Assembly: GCA_046350295.1 (NCBI GenBank)
Contig: JAXMAR010000050.1
Span: forward strand, 1-52,032
Reading direction: 5' to 3'
DNA: 52,032 nucleotides
From: JAXMAR01 sp046350295
GTDB taxonomy: Bacteria; Planctomycetota; Planctomycetia; Gemmatales; Gemmataceae
A program made the translations under genes and the position numbers. Of this stretch, positions 15,406-24,243 are shown piece after piece. Under the pieces are notes generated by a model. It did not search any database. It had not been told where the DNA came from and saw only the letters and a program-made list of their open reading frames with translations. Position 1 is the first letter of the stretch, and every line of letters begins with the position of its first letter.

Positions 15406-16161
15406 ATGGACTACGAGGTCGACCTCACCACCTTCCGCGGGCCGCTCGATCTGTTGCTCTACCTCGTCAAGCACAACGAGGTGGACATCATCGACATTCC
15501 CATCGCCCGGATCACCGAGCAGTACATGGCGTACCTGAACCTCTTGCGGCTGATCGACGTCGAGGGGGTGGGTGAGTTTTTGGTGATGGCGGCGACGTTG
15601 ATGGAGATCAAGAGCCGGCTGCTGTTGCCGCGCGCCGAGGAGGCGGAGAAGGAACAAGAGGACCCGCGGCTGGAGCTGGTGAAGCAGCTCATCGAGTACA
15701 GGAAGTACAAGGAGGCGGCGGCGCTCCTGGAACAGAGCGCGCAGCAGCGCCTGACGCGCTTGCCGCGGCAGCCGGTTGAGCCGCCGGGACCGCGCGACCC
15801 GGCGCAGCAGGCGCTGCGCAAGGTGGAGCTCTGGGACCTGGTGAGCGCTTTCGGCCGGCTGATGCGCGAGACCGCGGCGCTCGCCCCCAAGCAGATTGTG
15901 ATGGACGAGACGCCGATCCACGTCCACATGGAGCGGATCATGGACCGGCTGCGCGGAGCGCGGCGCCTCTCGTTTCGCGAGATCTTCATCCCTCCCTGGA
16001 CGCGCGGCCGGCTGGTCGGGTTGTTCCTGGCCGTGCTCGAGCTGATCAAGGGGAAACAGGTGTACGCGGAGCAGCCGGAGTTGTTCGGCGATATCTGGGT
16101 TTGCCTGATGGCGGCGGCGAGCGAGCCAGAGGAAGCGGCGAGCCTGCCGATCTCGGGGTGA
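15406..16161 (+). CDS. scpA: Segregation and condensation protein A
   Basis: The protein is 251 residues. The N-terminus YEVDLTTFRGPLDLLLYLVK and IDIPIARITEQYMAYLNLL are textbook ScpA. The central part is a charged helical linker, and the C-terminal winged-helix region begins near RLSFREIFIPPWTRGRLVGLFLAVLELIKGKQVY. ScpA is the kleisin that bridges the SMC ATPase heads and binds ScpB in chromosome condensation. scpB is not next to it here. A long polar region in the middle (LPRQPVEPPGPRDPAQ) is a normal flexible segment. It looks complete. Confidence 0.95.
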   Translation: MDYEVDLTTFRGPLDLLLYLVKHNEVDIIDIPIARITEQYMAYLNLLRLIDVEGVGEFLVMAATLMEIKSRLLLPRAEEAEKEQEDPRLELVKQLIEYRKYKEAAALLEQSAQQRLTRLPRQPVEPPGPRDPAQQALRKVELWDLVSAFGRLMRETAALAPKQIVMDETPIHVHMERIMDRLRGARRLSFREIFIPPWTRGRLVGLFLAVLELIKGKQVYAEQPELFGDIWVCLMAAASEPEEAASLPISG

Positions 16162-16246
16162 CCGTGTCATACAGTCGGTTGAAATCCCGGCGCGGGGCCG
16201 TTACCATGGCGAGCGGCTGAACACTGTCCCCAGAGAGGAATGGACC

Positions 16247-16900
16247 ATGAGCCGAGGACCCGATGACCGATTCAGCGACGAGCCGCTGCGCGAGGGCGGA
16301 CGAGCGCGGGACCCTGACGGGCGGGACGCTGACGGGCGGGACGCTGACGGCATCCGCGAGCGTCCGAGCTGGGAGCGGGCGGACGCTCCGCCCGACATCC
16401 GGGCGGGGGGCGGGGGCGGCTCGCTGGGCAGCCTGGCGCAATCGGCGCGCAGCAAGGAGCTGAACACCGCGCGCTCGTGCTTGATCGCCGTCGGCGTGAT
16501 CACGATCGTCGCGAACCTGATTCAGCTCCTGACGCTCCAGTCGCAGATCGACGAACACCTCCGCAAAGGGGGCCTGGTCATCATCGACCGGGCGGCCTTC
16601 GACCGCACGCTGATGCTGATCCGGCTCGTCCTGATCGGCTTCATGGCGCTGGGGGGCGTTTTCATCGTGCTGGGCGCGCTGGTGAAGTCGTTCCCCGTGC
16701 CGATGACCATCACCGGGCTGGTGCTCTACATCGTCGCGTCGGTCGTCGGCTTCGTGATCGACCCGGAGAGCATCAAGCAGATGGGAATCTGGGTGTTCAT
16801 CAAGATCGCGATTGTCGTGGCTCTCGCCAAGGCCGTGCAGGCCGCGTTCGCCTACGAGAAGGAGAAACGCGAAGAGCAACTGGGCATGCGTTATGAGTGA
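16247..16900 (+). CDS. Membrane protein with charged disordered N-terminus
   Basis: This 217-residue protein starts at an ATG after GAGAGG. The first 60 residues are disordered and contain a 15-bp DNA repeat that encodes DPDGR DADGR DADGI. Four transmembrane helices follow: roughly LIAVGVITIVANLIQLL, TLMLIRLVLIGFMALGGVFI, MTITGLVLYIVASVVGFVI, and IWVFIKIAIVVALAKAVQAAF. The tail is charged (EKEKREEQLGMRYE). No family is recognised. It overlaps the next gene by 8 bases, so the two are translationally coupled and probably work together in the cytoplasmic membrane. Confidence 0.8.
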   Translation: MSRGPDDRFSDEPLREGGRARDPDGRDADGRDADGIRERPSWERADAPPDIRAGGGGGSLGSLAQSARSKELNTARSCLIAVGVITIVANLIQLLTLQSQIDEHLRKGGLVIIDRAAFDRTLMLIRLVLIGFMALGGVFIVLGALVKSFPVPMTITGLVLYIVASVVGFVIDPESIKQMGIWVFIKIAIVVALAKAVQAAFAYEKEKREEQLGMRYE

Positions 16901-17933
16901 GTCGATCCGCCCGGCGCCGGAGCACCCGGAGGAGCGCCTGCCGCCGCCGTTGCCACGCTCCGCCTCGTTCCTGGACGAGACGGACGAGCCGGCGCCGCGG
17001 GCCGAGCCGTTGCTTTCGCTCGCCGGCCAGACGGCCCGCGAGCAGCGCGGCGCCCCGATCTTCGGCTGGATTCTGATTTCGATCGTGCCCCTCTTCGTGG
17101 TCGCGAGCATCGTCTCGAAGCAATCGGCCTGGGCGGTCTTCACCGCGTTTCCGCTGTGCACCGGCGCCGCGCTGGTGCTGACGCGGCGCCGCCCGCTCGA
17201 GGTGCGCTTCGACGTTCACGACCTGGAGCTGAACCGCGGACCGGGACGCCTGCGTTACGATGAGATCGCCGGCGTCTACGGCTCGGGCGGCGACAAGCGC
17301 TTCAACATTCACCTACGTTACCGCGGCGGTTTCCTCACCATCCCCGCGGCCATGGATTTTCCGAGCGCGACGCTCTTCGAGTGGCTCCGCTCCGTCTGCC
17401 CCGAGGACAAGACGAGCCGGGTGCCGGAGGACCTGCGTTTCTTCTTCGAGTCGCAGCGCAAGATCTTCGGCGCCCGCGAGGTGCGCGTCTTCTGTCCACG
17501 GCCGGTCGGGGCGGGGCCGACCTCGCGCGGTTTCGTCTTTTTTCTGGGCGGGGTGGCGGCGGGATTGGTCTGGCTCGTGGTCGGTGGAGCGCTGCGCAGC
17601 CAGCCGTGGATGGGGATCGGCGGCGCCACCATGCTTCTGAGCGCCCTGTTCGGGCTCCTGTTCTGGCTGAGCGGCCGGCACAGCAATATCCCGGCCAAGG
17701 ACCGGGAGCGTTCGTGTCTGATCGTGACGCCGGGCGGCCTGGCGATGATCCAGGGGCCGCTCAAGGGGGAGCTGCGCTGGAGCGAGGTAGTGGACTTGAA
17801 GCCGGCGAAGAAGACCCTGGACATCAAGGTCGCCGGGGCGCGGATTCAGGTCTTCGATATCTACGACGAGGCGCTGGCGTCGATTCACGAGGCGATGCAG
17901 CGTTTCTGGCTGGAAGGGAACATCCGGCGCTGA
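16893..17933 (+). CDS. Membrane protein with PH-like soluble segments
   Basis: The protein is 346 residues and starts inside the end of the previous gene. A proline-rich N-terminus is followed by two helices (GWILISIVPLFVVASIV, AWAVFTAFPLCTGAALVL), then a beta-rich segment (LEVRFDVHDLELNRGPGRLR), two more helices (FVFFLGGVAAGLVWLVVGGA, GATMLLSALFGLLFWLSG) and a second beta-rich segment (CLIVTPGGLAMIQGPLKGEL...RWSEVVDLKPA) that ends in an amphipathic helix. The paired beta segments could be PH-like domains facing the cytoplasm. No enzyme motif is seen. It is likely to form a complex with the preceding membrane protein. Confidence 0.75.
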   Translation: MSESIRPAPEHPEERLPPPLPRSASFLDETDEPAPRAEPLLSLAGQTAREQRGAPIFGWILISIVPLFVVASIVSKQSAWAVFTAFPLCTGAALVLTRRRPLEVRFDVHDLELNRGPGRLRYDEIAGVYGSGGDKRFNIHLRYRGGFLTIPAAMDFPSATLFEWLRSVCPEDKTSRVPEDLRFFFESQRKIFGAREVRVFCPRPVGAGPTSRGFVFFLGGVAAGLVWLVVGGALRSQPWMGIGGATMLLSALFGLLFWLSGRHSNIPAKDRERSCLIVTPGGLAMIQGPLKGELRWSEVVDLKPAKKTLDIKVAGARIQVFDIYDEALASIHEAMQRFWLEGNIRR

Positions 17934-17937
17934 TGCG

Positions 17938-17978
17938 ATTGGGGTTTTTGATTCTTGATTGGTGATTTTCGATTGCCA
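17938..17978. repeat. AT-rich TTGATT-type low-complexity block
   Basis: The block holds four near-copies of TTGATT/TCGATT within 41 bases (TTTTTGATTCTTGATTGGTG and onwards) in otherwise GC-rich DNA. It follows the stop of the membrane protein gene. Such TTGATT blocks look like remnants of dispersed repeats. The remaining bases up to the next gene at 18148 hold nothing that I can name. Confidence 0.5.
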
Positions 17979-18147
17979 GGCATTTCAACATCGCAACGAC
18001 GAGCGCCCTTTCCGGCGCTTGCAACGTAGCTACTCATTTGTCCGCGTCTGGTTTAAGCTCGAGATAGGTGAATCCCTCCTCGAGCGCCTGGGCTGCGCGC
18101 GGCCAAGGCGTCGACTTCACTTCTGCGCGCTTCGATTGGAGAGTGTC

Positions 18148-18819
18148 ATGGACCTGTCACGTTTTTCTTTGGATGCACTGTTGGCGAATGGGACTGGAAA
18201 TGGGAACGGCGTGTTGCCCGCGGAGAAACCGGTGGCGACGGATGCGCCTCGGCACGACCCGCCGGGCGCGAAACCGCAAGCGGGGGGCGGAGAGGAGGCG
18301 CGTGCGGAGGGGGCGGCGTCATCCCGCAGGCTCGAAGACTCGCCTGCGGGCTTGAAGGCGGGGAATCCTTATAACCGGCGCGTGGCGCGGCTGAAGCGGC
18401 TCTTGCTGGAGGCGGTGACGGAGGAGGAGATCGTGGCGATCGGGAAAAAGCTGGTACAGCTGGCGCTGGAAGGGAATGTGGCGGCGGCGCGGGTTTTGTT
18501 CACTTATGTGTTGCCGAAGGGGGTGGAGCCGGATCGGGTGAACATGGACGAGTGGGAGGGGTATCGCCAGGAGCAGCGCATGGAGGAGGAGATGAGGCCG
18601 ATCATGAAGTCGCTGGAGCCCGAGTTCGCGCTGGACATCGTGCGGATGCTGCGGCCGGCGGCGTCGGCGGGAAAGGCGGCGTTGATGGGGGAGGTGCTGC
18701 GGACGGGTTCGATAGACGTGTTCTCGTCGCCGGAGAAGCTGCGGACCGTGCTGAGTGAGGGTGGCGCGGCGGCGGCGAAGAAGGGGAAAAAGGCGCGGCG
18801 CAAAGCGGGTAAACGGTGA
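18148..18819 (+). CDS. Planctomycete-type hypothetical protein with disordered N-terminus
   Basis: The ATG at 18148 gives 223 residues; the frame is open further upstream without a better start. The first 75 residues are disordered and Gly/Ala/Glu-rich. The core begins NPYNRRVARLKRLLLEAVTE and continues EEIVAIGKKLVQLALEGNVA and AARVLFTYVLPKGVEPDR. This helical block resembles the DUF5681-like helical segment seen in many planctomycete and phage-associated proteins. The C-terminus is Lys/Arg-rich (KKGKKARRKAGKR), which suggests nucleic-acid contact. No catalytic site is visible. It stands alone between unrelated genes. Confidence 0.7.
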   Translation: MDLSRFSLDALLANGTGNGNGVLPAEKPVATDAPRHDPPGAKPQAGGGEEARAEGAASSRRLEDSPAGLKAGNPYNRRVARLKRLLLEAVTEEEIVAIGKKLVQLALEGNVAAARVLFTYVLPKGVEPDRVNMDEWEGYRQEQRMEEEMRPIMKSLEPEFALDIVRMLRPAASAGKAALMGEVLRTGSIDVFSSPEKLRTVLSEGGAAAAKKGKKARRKAGKR

Positions 18820-18990
18820 ACGGTCCTTTGGCGCCTGGCGGACTCGGTTGGACGAGTTTGCGAGGGGCCAAGGGGCGCTTTGCGGCGCATTGCGGCGCGA
18901 CTTTCGGGTGGCGCCGGGGCTTGAAGTGGGGGCGAGGCGCGTCCGGACGAGGCGTGGGCGGACGGGGTGCGCGCCTGCTGGAGCGATGCG

Positions 18991-20478
18991 CTATCCCAGA
19001 ATCGCGTGGAGCACCTGGCCGTGGACGTTGGTCAGGCGGCGGCGGATGCCGTTGTGGTAGAAGGTGAGGCGTTCGTGATCGATGCCGAGGAGGTGGAGGA
19101 CGGTGGCATGGAAGTCGTGCCAGGGGACGGGATCCTCGACGGCTTTCCAGCCAACCTCATCGGTGGCGCCGAAGGCGAAGCCACGCTTGACGCCGGCGCC
19201 GGCGAGCCAGCAGGAGAAGCCGTAGCGGTTGTGGTCGCGGCCGGTCCCGACCGTGCCGGCGGCGGACTGGGTGAACGGGGTGCGGCCGAACTCGGTGGTG
19301 AAGAGGACGAGGGTGTCGTCGAGCATGCCGCGCCGGGCCAGGTCACGGACGAGGGCGGCGACGGGGCGGTCGATGCGAACGGCCTCGGCGCCGTGGTTGT
19401 CGCGGACGTTCTCGTGGGCGTCCCAGCTGACGCGCGGGCTGCCGGCGATGGGCCCGCCGGAGTAGACCTGCACGAAGCGGACGCCGCGTTCGAGGAGGCG
19501 GCGCGCCAGGAGGCAGCGGCGGGCGGCGTCGGCGCACTCGGGGCGGTCGAGGCCGTAAAGGGCGCGGACGCTTTCCGGCTCGTCCCCCAGGTCGGCGACG
19601 CGCGGCACGGCGCGCTGCATGCGGGCGGCCAGGGCGTAGCTGCGGACGCGGGCTGCGAGGGCGGACTCGCCTCCCGCGCGTTCCAGGTGGGCCTCGTTCA
19701 GCCGCGCCAGGAAGCCGCGGGTCGCCGCTTCCTCGGCGGCGGGAATGGCGCGGGCGGGGAAGAGGTCGCGCACGGCCTCGGGCCCGGAGCGAAACGGGAC
19801 GCCCTGGTGCTCGGCGGGCAGGAAGGCGCTGGTCCAGTTCGAGGCGCCGCCGTTGGGCTCGCCGCGGCCGTCCGGGAGGACGACGTAGGCGGGCAATTCG
19901 TCGGTCTCGGCGCCAAGGCCGTAGGAGAGCCAGCTGCCGAGCGACGGGAAGCCGTTGGCGGCGAAGCCGGTGTTGAGGGTGAACAGGCCGGGGGTGTGGT
20001 TGGCGGTATCGGCGACCATGGAGCGGACGACGGTGATGTCGTCGGCGATGCCGGCGATGTGGGGAAAGAGGTCGGAGACCCAGAGCCCGCTCTGGCCGCG
20101 GCGGCGAAAGGCCCAATCGGCGCCGCGCAGCAGGCCGACCTGGCCGAAGAAGATGTCGGGGGGCTCGGTCATGCTCAGGCTTCGGCCATGGCTGCGGCGC
20201 AGCTCGGGCTTGTAGTCGAAGGAGTCGAGATGGCTGAGGCCGCCGATCAGCGTGATCTGGACGACGCGCTTGGCGCGGGCCGGCAGGGGGCGTGGCTCGT
20301 CGGCGTGGACGACGCCATCGCGGCCGAGCAGATGGAGCAGGGCCGTGGCGCCAAGGCCGCGCAGGCCCCAGGAGAAGAGATCGCGGCGGTGGAGCGCCCC
20401 GCAAAAGGGGACAGTCCCTTCCGACCTGGCGAGAGAAAGGGACAGTCCCTTTTTGCGTTGCTGGAGATCAATCGGCAT
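18991..20478 (-). CDS. DUF1501 domain protein, partner of the PSD1 protein
   Basis: The protein is 495 residues from the ATG at 20478, which overlaps the last 11 bases of the upstream PSD1 gene. The leader is LHRRDLFSWGLRGLGATALL, a Tat-like signal, but it is preceded by about 19 residues encoded by a palindromic repeat inserted in frame (20401-20456). The DUF1501 signatures are VQITLIGGLSHLDSFDYKPE, a central SWDAHENVRDNHGAE, LVLFTTEFGRTPF, and GRDHNRYGFSCWLAGAGVKR; the C-terminus ends LHAILG. The PSD1-DUF1501 pair is a hallmark planctomycete operon. It is probably exported and membrane or periplasm located. Confidence 0.9.
   Translation of the reverse strand: MPIDLQQRKKGLSLSLARSEGTVPFCGALHRRDLFSWGLRGLGATALLHLLGRDGVVHADEPRPLPARAKRVVQITLIGGLSHLDSFDYKPELRRSHGRSLSMTEPPDIFFGQVGLLRGADWAFRRRGQSGLWVSDLFPHIAGIADDITVVRSMVADTANHTPGLFTLNTGFAANGFPSLGSWLSYGLGAETDELPAYVVLPDGRGEPNGGASNWTSAFLPAEHQGVPFRSGPEAVRDLFPARAIPAAEEAATRGFLARLNEAHLERAGGESALAARVRSYALAARMQRAVPRVADLGDEPESVRALYGLDRPECADAARRCLLARRLLERGVRFVQVYSGGPIAGSPRVSWDAHENVRDNHGAEAVRIDRPVAALVRDLARRGMLDDTLVLFTTEFGRTPFTQSAAGTVGTGRDHNRYGFSCWLAGAGVKRGFAFGATDEVGWKAVEDPVPWHDFHATVLHLLGIDHERLTFYHNGIRRRLTNVHGQVLHAILG
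20401..20456. repeat. 56-bp palindromic repeat inserted in the DUF1501 coding sequence
   Basis: The element is bounded by GCAAAA and TTTTGC and contains two internal GGGACAGTCCC palindromes, at 20408-20418 and 20438-20448. The whole is an imperfect inverted repeat. Within the gene it encodes RKKGLSLSLARSEGTVPFC and keeps the frame. It separates the first seven codons from the Tat-like leader of the DUF1501 protein. Confidence 0.8.
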
Positions 20479-23468
20479 GGAGGAACTCATTGCTGTTGAG
20501 CAGGGCGCGGCAGACGGCGCGCAGGCCGTGGTCACGGGCGAGCTGTAACGCCGCTGTTTTTTCCGTGGCCGAGGGAGGGCGCTGGTAGGCGAGAGCGAAG
20601 GCCCGCTCGATCTGCGCGGCGGGATCATCGGGCGATTCTTTGGCGACGCGCTCGGCGAGGGAAGCGGCCATGCGCAGGCCGAAGGCGCCGTTCCAGAGGG
20701 CGAGGGCCTGCAGAGGAGTCGTCGTGCTGTTGCGGCGCGGGGCGGCGGCGGCCGGGTCGGGGCAATCGAAGACGTCGAGCAGACCGGGGTTGGCGCCGCG
20801 CGGCTGGAAGCGGTAGACGCTGCGGCGCTGAAAGGCGGGGCCGACCGGATCGAACGGCTCGTAATAGGTGGTGCCGGCGCCGCCGCTTTCCTTGTAGTCG
20901 GAAAAGCCCTTGCCGCCGATTTCGCGGTTGAGCAGCCCCGCGACCGCGAGCATGCCGTCGCGCAGCGCCTCGCCGTCGAGCCGGAGCGGCCGCTTGCGCC
21001 ACAGGAGTCGGCTGTCGGCGTCCCTGGCGAGGGCATCCTTGCGGGGCGTCGACGCCTGGCGGTAGGTGCGCGAGGTCACGATCAGGCGGTGCATGTCCTT
21101 GAGGCGGTAGCCGCGGTCCTTGAATTCGGCGGCGAGCCAGTCGAGGAGCTCGGGATGGGAGGGGCGGCCGCCGTTGAAGCCGAAGTCGCTCGGGGTATCA
21201 ACGATGCCGGCGCCGAAATGGTAGTGCCAGAGGCGGTTGACGAGGACGCGGGGGAAGAGCGGGTTGTCCGGGTGGGTGATCCAGGCGGCGAGCTTGCGGC
21301 GGCGCTCAGCTTCGGGCGCGTCGGGTGCGAGGGCGAAGTCAGGCGCCGGCAGGGCCGCGATGCCGCCGGGCGCGACGATTTCGGCGGGATCGGTGACCTG
21401 CCCGCGGATCAGGAGGCGGGTGACAGCAGGTTGTCTGGGCGTGTTGGTGTAGACCTTGAAGCGTTTCTGTGCCGCTTCGAGGCGGGTCAGGTCGGCGCGG
21501 ACGCGGTCGCGCTCGGCACGAAGCTTGTCGCGGCGCTCGCGCGTCGCCGGGTCGAGGCCGGCGGCGAGCTCGGCTTCCGTGATGAAGTCGCCCAGGGCGG
21601 CGCTGGCCGCGATCTCGTCGGCGGAGAGCGCGCGATCATAGAGGCGCGCCTGGACGATGACGCCCGCCAGCATGCGGTTGCCGCCGGCCGGCTCGTGGCG
21701 GACGCCGAAGGCGGCGACGGTCTTTTCGGCCGGGAAGAGGGCCGGGCCGCTGCTGCGATAGCGCTTGCCATAGGGAACGCCGTCCCGGTAGCAGGCGATG
21801 GTCCCATCGGCGTGATAGGCGAGGGCGACATGGACCGGCCGCTTGACGGCGTCGTTCTCCGGGGCGCCGGCGAAGGACTGGGTGCGGCGGAAGAAGTCGC
21901 TGCCGGCGAGCCATTGGCGGGGGTCTTTCTCGGCAAAGACGATGGCGTCGAAGACGGCGCCGTCGGGACTTTCGAGGCTGAAGACGCCGCCGCCGCGCTG
22001 GTCGAGGTTGTCGAGGCGGACCCAGGCTTCGAGCGTTTTCTCGCGCAAGGGGGTCGACAGGGGGGCGCTGCGGGCGAAAGCCTTGGCGCCGTCGACGGCG
22101 AGGCCTTCCGGCGTCAGGCGCGCGCCGCCGATCAGCTCGACGTGCATGGCGCCGACCTGGTCTTTCGGCCCTTTGCGAAAATCCCAGGCGGCGCTGGGCC
22201 GGCGCGCCTTCGGCGCCCGGCCGGGCCCCTGCGCTTGGCGAGCAGCTTCGACGGAACAGGAGCTCGAGGGCGTCGATGTCTTTTTCGAGCGCAGCCAGGG
22301 TCGCGCGCAGCTTGGCGAGCCGGGCCGCTTCGACCGGCACGAGGATGTCGCGCTCGCCGTGCTGGACGCCCGCGACGGCGGCGGCCAGGCGGTAGTAGTC
22401 TTTCTGGGGGATGGGGTCGAACTTGTGATCGTGGCAGCGGGCGCAGTTGACGGTGAGGCCGAGGAAGGTCTGGCCGATGTTGGCGAGGAGGTCCTCGCGT
22501 TCGTCCTCCTCGGCCATGTCGCGCGCCTTCTTGAGCATGGGGAGAACAGTATTGTGAATGCCGGCCACCAGATAGCCGGTCGCCTTGAGCGCGTCGGGAT
22601 CGCCGGGCGCGATGACGTCGCCGGCGAGCTGCAGCCGGCAGAACTGGTCGTAGGGCAGATCGGCGTTCAGGGCGCGAATGACCCAGTCGCGGTAATGCCA
22701 GGCGTTGGGCCGGGCGTCGTTGCGCTCGAAGCCGCCGCTTTCGCCGAAGCGAACGACGTCGAGCCAGTGCCGGGCCCAGCGTTCGCCGTAATGGGGGGAG
22801 GCGAGGAGGCGTTCGACCTGACGTTCATAGGCGTCGGCGCTCGTGTCGGCGAGGAAGGCCTCGACCTCTTCGGGCGTGGGAGGCAGGCCGATGAGGTCAA
22901 AGGAGAGACGGCGCAGGAGGGTGCGGCGGTCGGCCTCGGCGGAAGGCGTCAGGCCGGCGGCTTCGAGGCGGGCCAGGACGAAGCGATCGATGGGGTTGAG
23001 AGGCCAGGACTTGTCGCGGACGGCGGGCTGTTCCGGCCGGCGGCCGGGGCGCAGGGACCACCAGTCGTAGCCGGCGCGTTTCCCGGTCGTGACGCGAAAG
23101 GGATCAATGGGCGTTTTTCCCCAGCGGGCGCCTGCTGCGATCCAGGCGCGGAGGATTTCTTTCTCCTTCTTCGTCAAGGGATGCTTGGGGGGCATCCGGT
23201 CGGCCTCGACGCGCTCCCAGAGCAGGCTGTCGTCGGGTTCGCCGGGCGTCAGGGCCGGGCCATGCTTGCCGCCGCGCCTGGTCGCGTCGGCCGTCGTCAG
23301 GTCGAGACCTCCCTTGGGCCGGGGGCCGCTGTGGCATTCGAGGCAGCGCTCGGCGAGAAGGGGGGCGACGAGGCGGTCGAAGTCCGGATCGCGGGATGGG
23401 TCGCCCGGCGCCGGGTCCGCCCACGCCGCGGAATGGGAGATCAGGAGGAGAGGCAGCCAGAGCTTCAT
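20468..23468 (-). pseudogene. PSD1/DUF1549-DUF1553 cytochrome protein with a frameshift
   Basis: Two frames make one protein of about 1000 residues. The first starts at ATG 23468 with a signal peptide (KLWLPLLLISHSAAWA), a PSCyt1 haem site CLECHSG, and DUF1549 (WPLNPIDRFVLARLEAAGLT, PHYGERWARHWLDVVRFGES), then a second CARCH site. It goes out of frame near 22195-22265, after LEKDIDALE. The second frame resumes as RRPSAAWDFRKGPKDQ, then a LamG-like domain and DUF1553 with PRVLVNRLWHYHFGAGIVDT, ending LLNSNEFLHAD. The net shift is +1 (or -2). It is the upstream partner of the DUF1501 gene. Either the gene is broken or the assembly has an error in this GC-rich stretch. Confidence 0.85.
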
Positions 23469-23553
23469 GGGAAAAGGAGGGTGGGTGGCTTTCCCATGAT
23501 GGTAACCGGAGCGGCGTGCGATGACGACTTCTTTTTCAGGCGCGGAAAAAGAG

Positions 23554-23585
23554 AAGCCGCCGCAGTCGTGGACTGGCGGCGGCTT
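23554..23585 (-). terminator. Rho-independent terminator of the zinc-ribbon protein gene
   Basis: A 10-bp GC-rich stem (AAGCCGCCGC / GCGGCGGCTT) with a 12-base loop is followed on the minus strand by CTCTTTTTCC. It lies 67 bases after the stop at 23652 and separates this gene from the PSD1 gene. Confidence 0.8.
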
Positions 23586-23651
23586 GTGTGCGGGCAGCGC
23601 GTATCGTCTGTGGCATGCGCCGGCCTGCTCGAAAGCCGGCGAAGCGCCCGA

Positions 23652-23909
23652 TCACCAGCAGGAGAGGACTTCCATGGCGAGGCGGCCGAGGCTTTCCTCG
23701 CTGACGTGCACGGGGGCGCCGCACTCGGGGCAGAAGATCGCGCCTTCCTCGGTGAGGGTGGAGAAGATCATGTCCTCGAAGGTTTCCCCTTCGCCGAGCG
23801 CGTACCAGGCGCCGTTCTCGGTCATCTGGTCGCGGATTTCCTCGGCCGTGGCCTGCGGCGGGGCGACGAAGTTGGTGCGGCAGGACGGGCAGAGAAGTTC
23901 GACTTGCAT
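23652..23909 (-). CDS. Small protein with two CxxC zinc-ribbon knuckles
   Basis: The protein is 85 residues from the ATG at 23909. MQVELLCPSCRTNFVAPPQA has the first knuckle (Cys7, Cys10) and EGAIFCPECGAPVHVSEESL has the second, so four cysteines can bind one zinc ion. A charged helix joins them. The protein is cytosolic and complete, with a terminator downstream. It may mediate protein or nucleic-acid contacts; no more specific role can be given. The last residues are LAMEVLSCW. Confidence 0.8.
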   Translation of the reverse strand: MQVELLCPSCRTNFVAPPQATAEEIRDQMTENGAWYALGEGETFEDMIFSTLTEEGAIFCPECGAPVHVSEESLGRLAMEVLSCW

Positions 23910-24186
23910 GGGGGGCTCCGTGGGAAAAGTCCGTTTTCGTCTTGTAGAAAGTTTCTGGTCCGGGATAGGAGCAAGTCCGATACCGCTTTGGCGCCGCCTT
24001 GTCTTGACCGGATTTTTTCGAGCGCATCTCCTGTCTGGAGCGTCGCTTTCGTTTGCGAAATAAGCTGTGCGGACCGGGCAAGGTCGCGAAGCATGTAGCA
24101 CTTTGCGGCGCAAGGTCGAAGTCATCTCCTCCCTTCTTACAAGAGAAGAGGGTTGAGCTTTGCAAATAGTTCATGAGGAAAACAAG
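23910..24186. other. Intergenic stretch without a recognisable gene
   Basis: No frame here has a credible start, codon use or motif. It holds mildly AT-rich patches and presumably the promoter of the zinc-ribbon gene (minus strand). Nothing else was seen. Confidence 0.5.
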
Positions 24187-24215
24187 AAGACCCACCCCGA
24201 GGCGAGGTGGGTCTT
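24187..24215 (-). terminator. Rho-independent terminator of the Tyr/Pro-rich protein gene
   Basis: A 10-bp stem (AAGACCCACC / GGTGGGTCTT) with a 9-base loop is followed on the minus strand by CTTGTTTTCC. It is 28 bases after the stop at 24244. Confidence 0.8.
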
Positions 24216-24243
24216 TGAAAAGCGAAGGGATCCGAGAGCGCCG

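Noticed and set aside
21843..24098. Open frame of 751 codons on the plus strand
   Set aside because: It is the mirror of the PSD1 and zinc-ribbon genes in GC-rich DNA. It has no start signal or motif, while the minus strand shows haem and DUF1549/1553 motifs.
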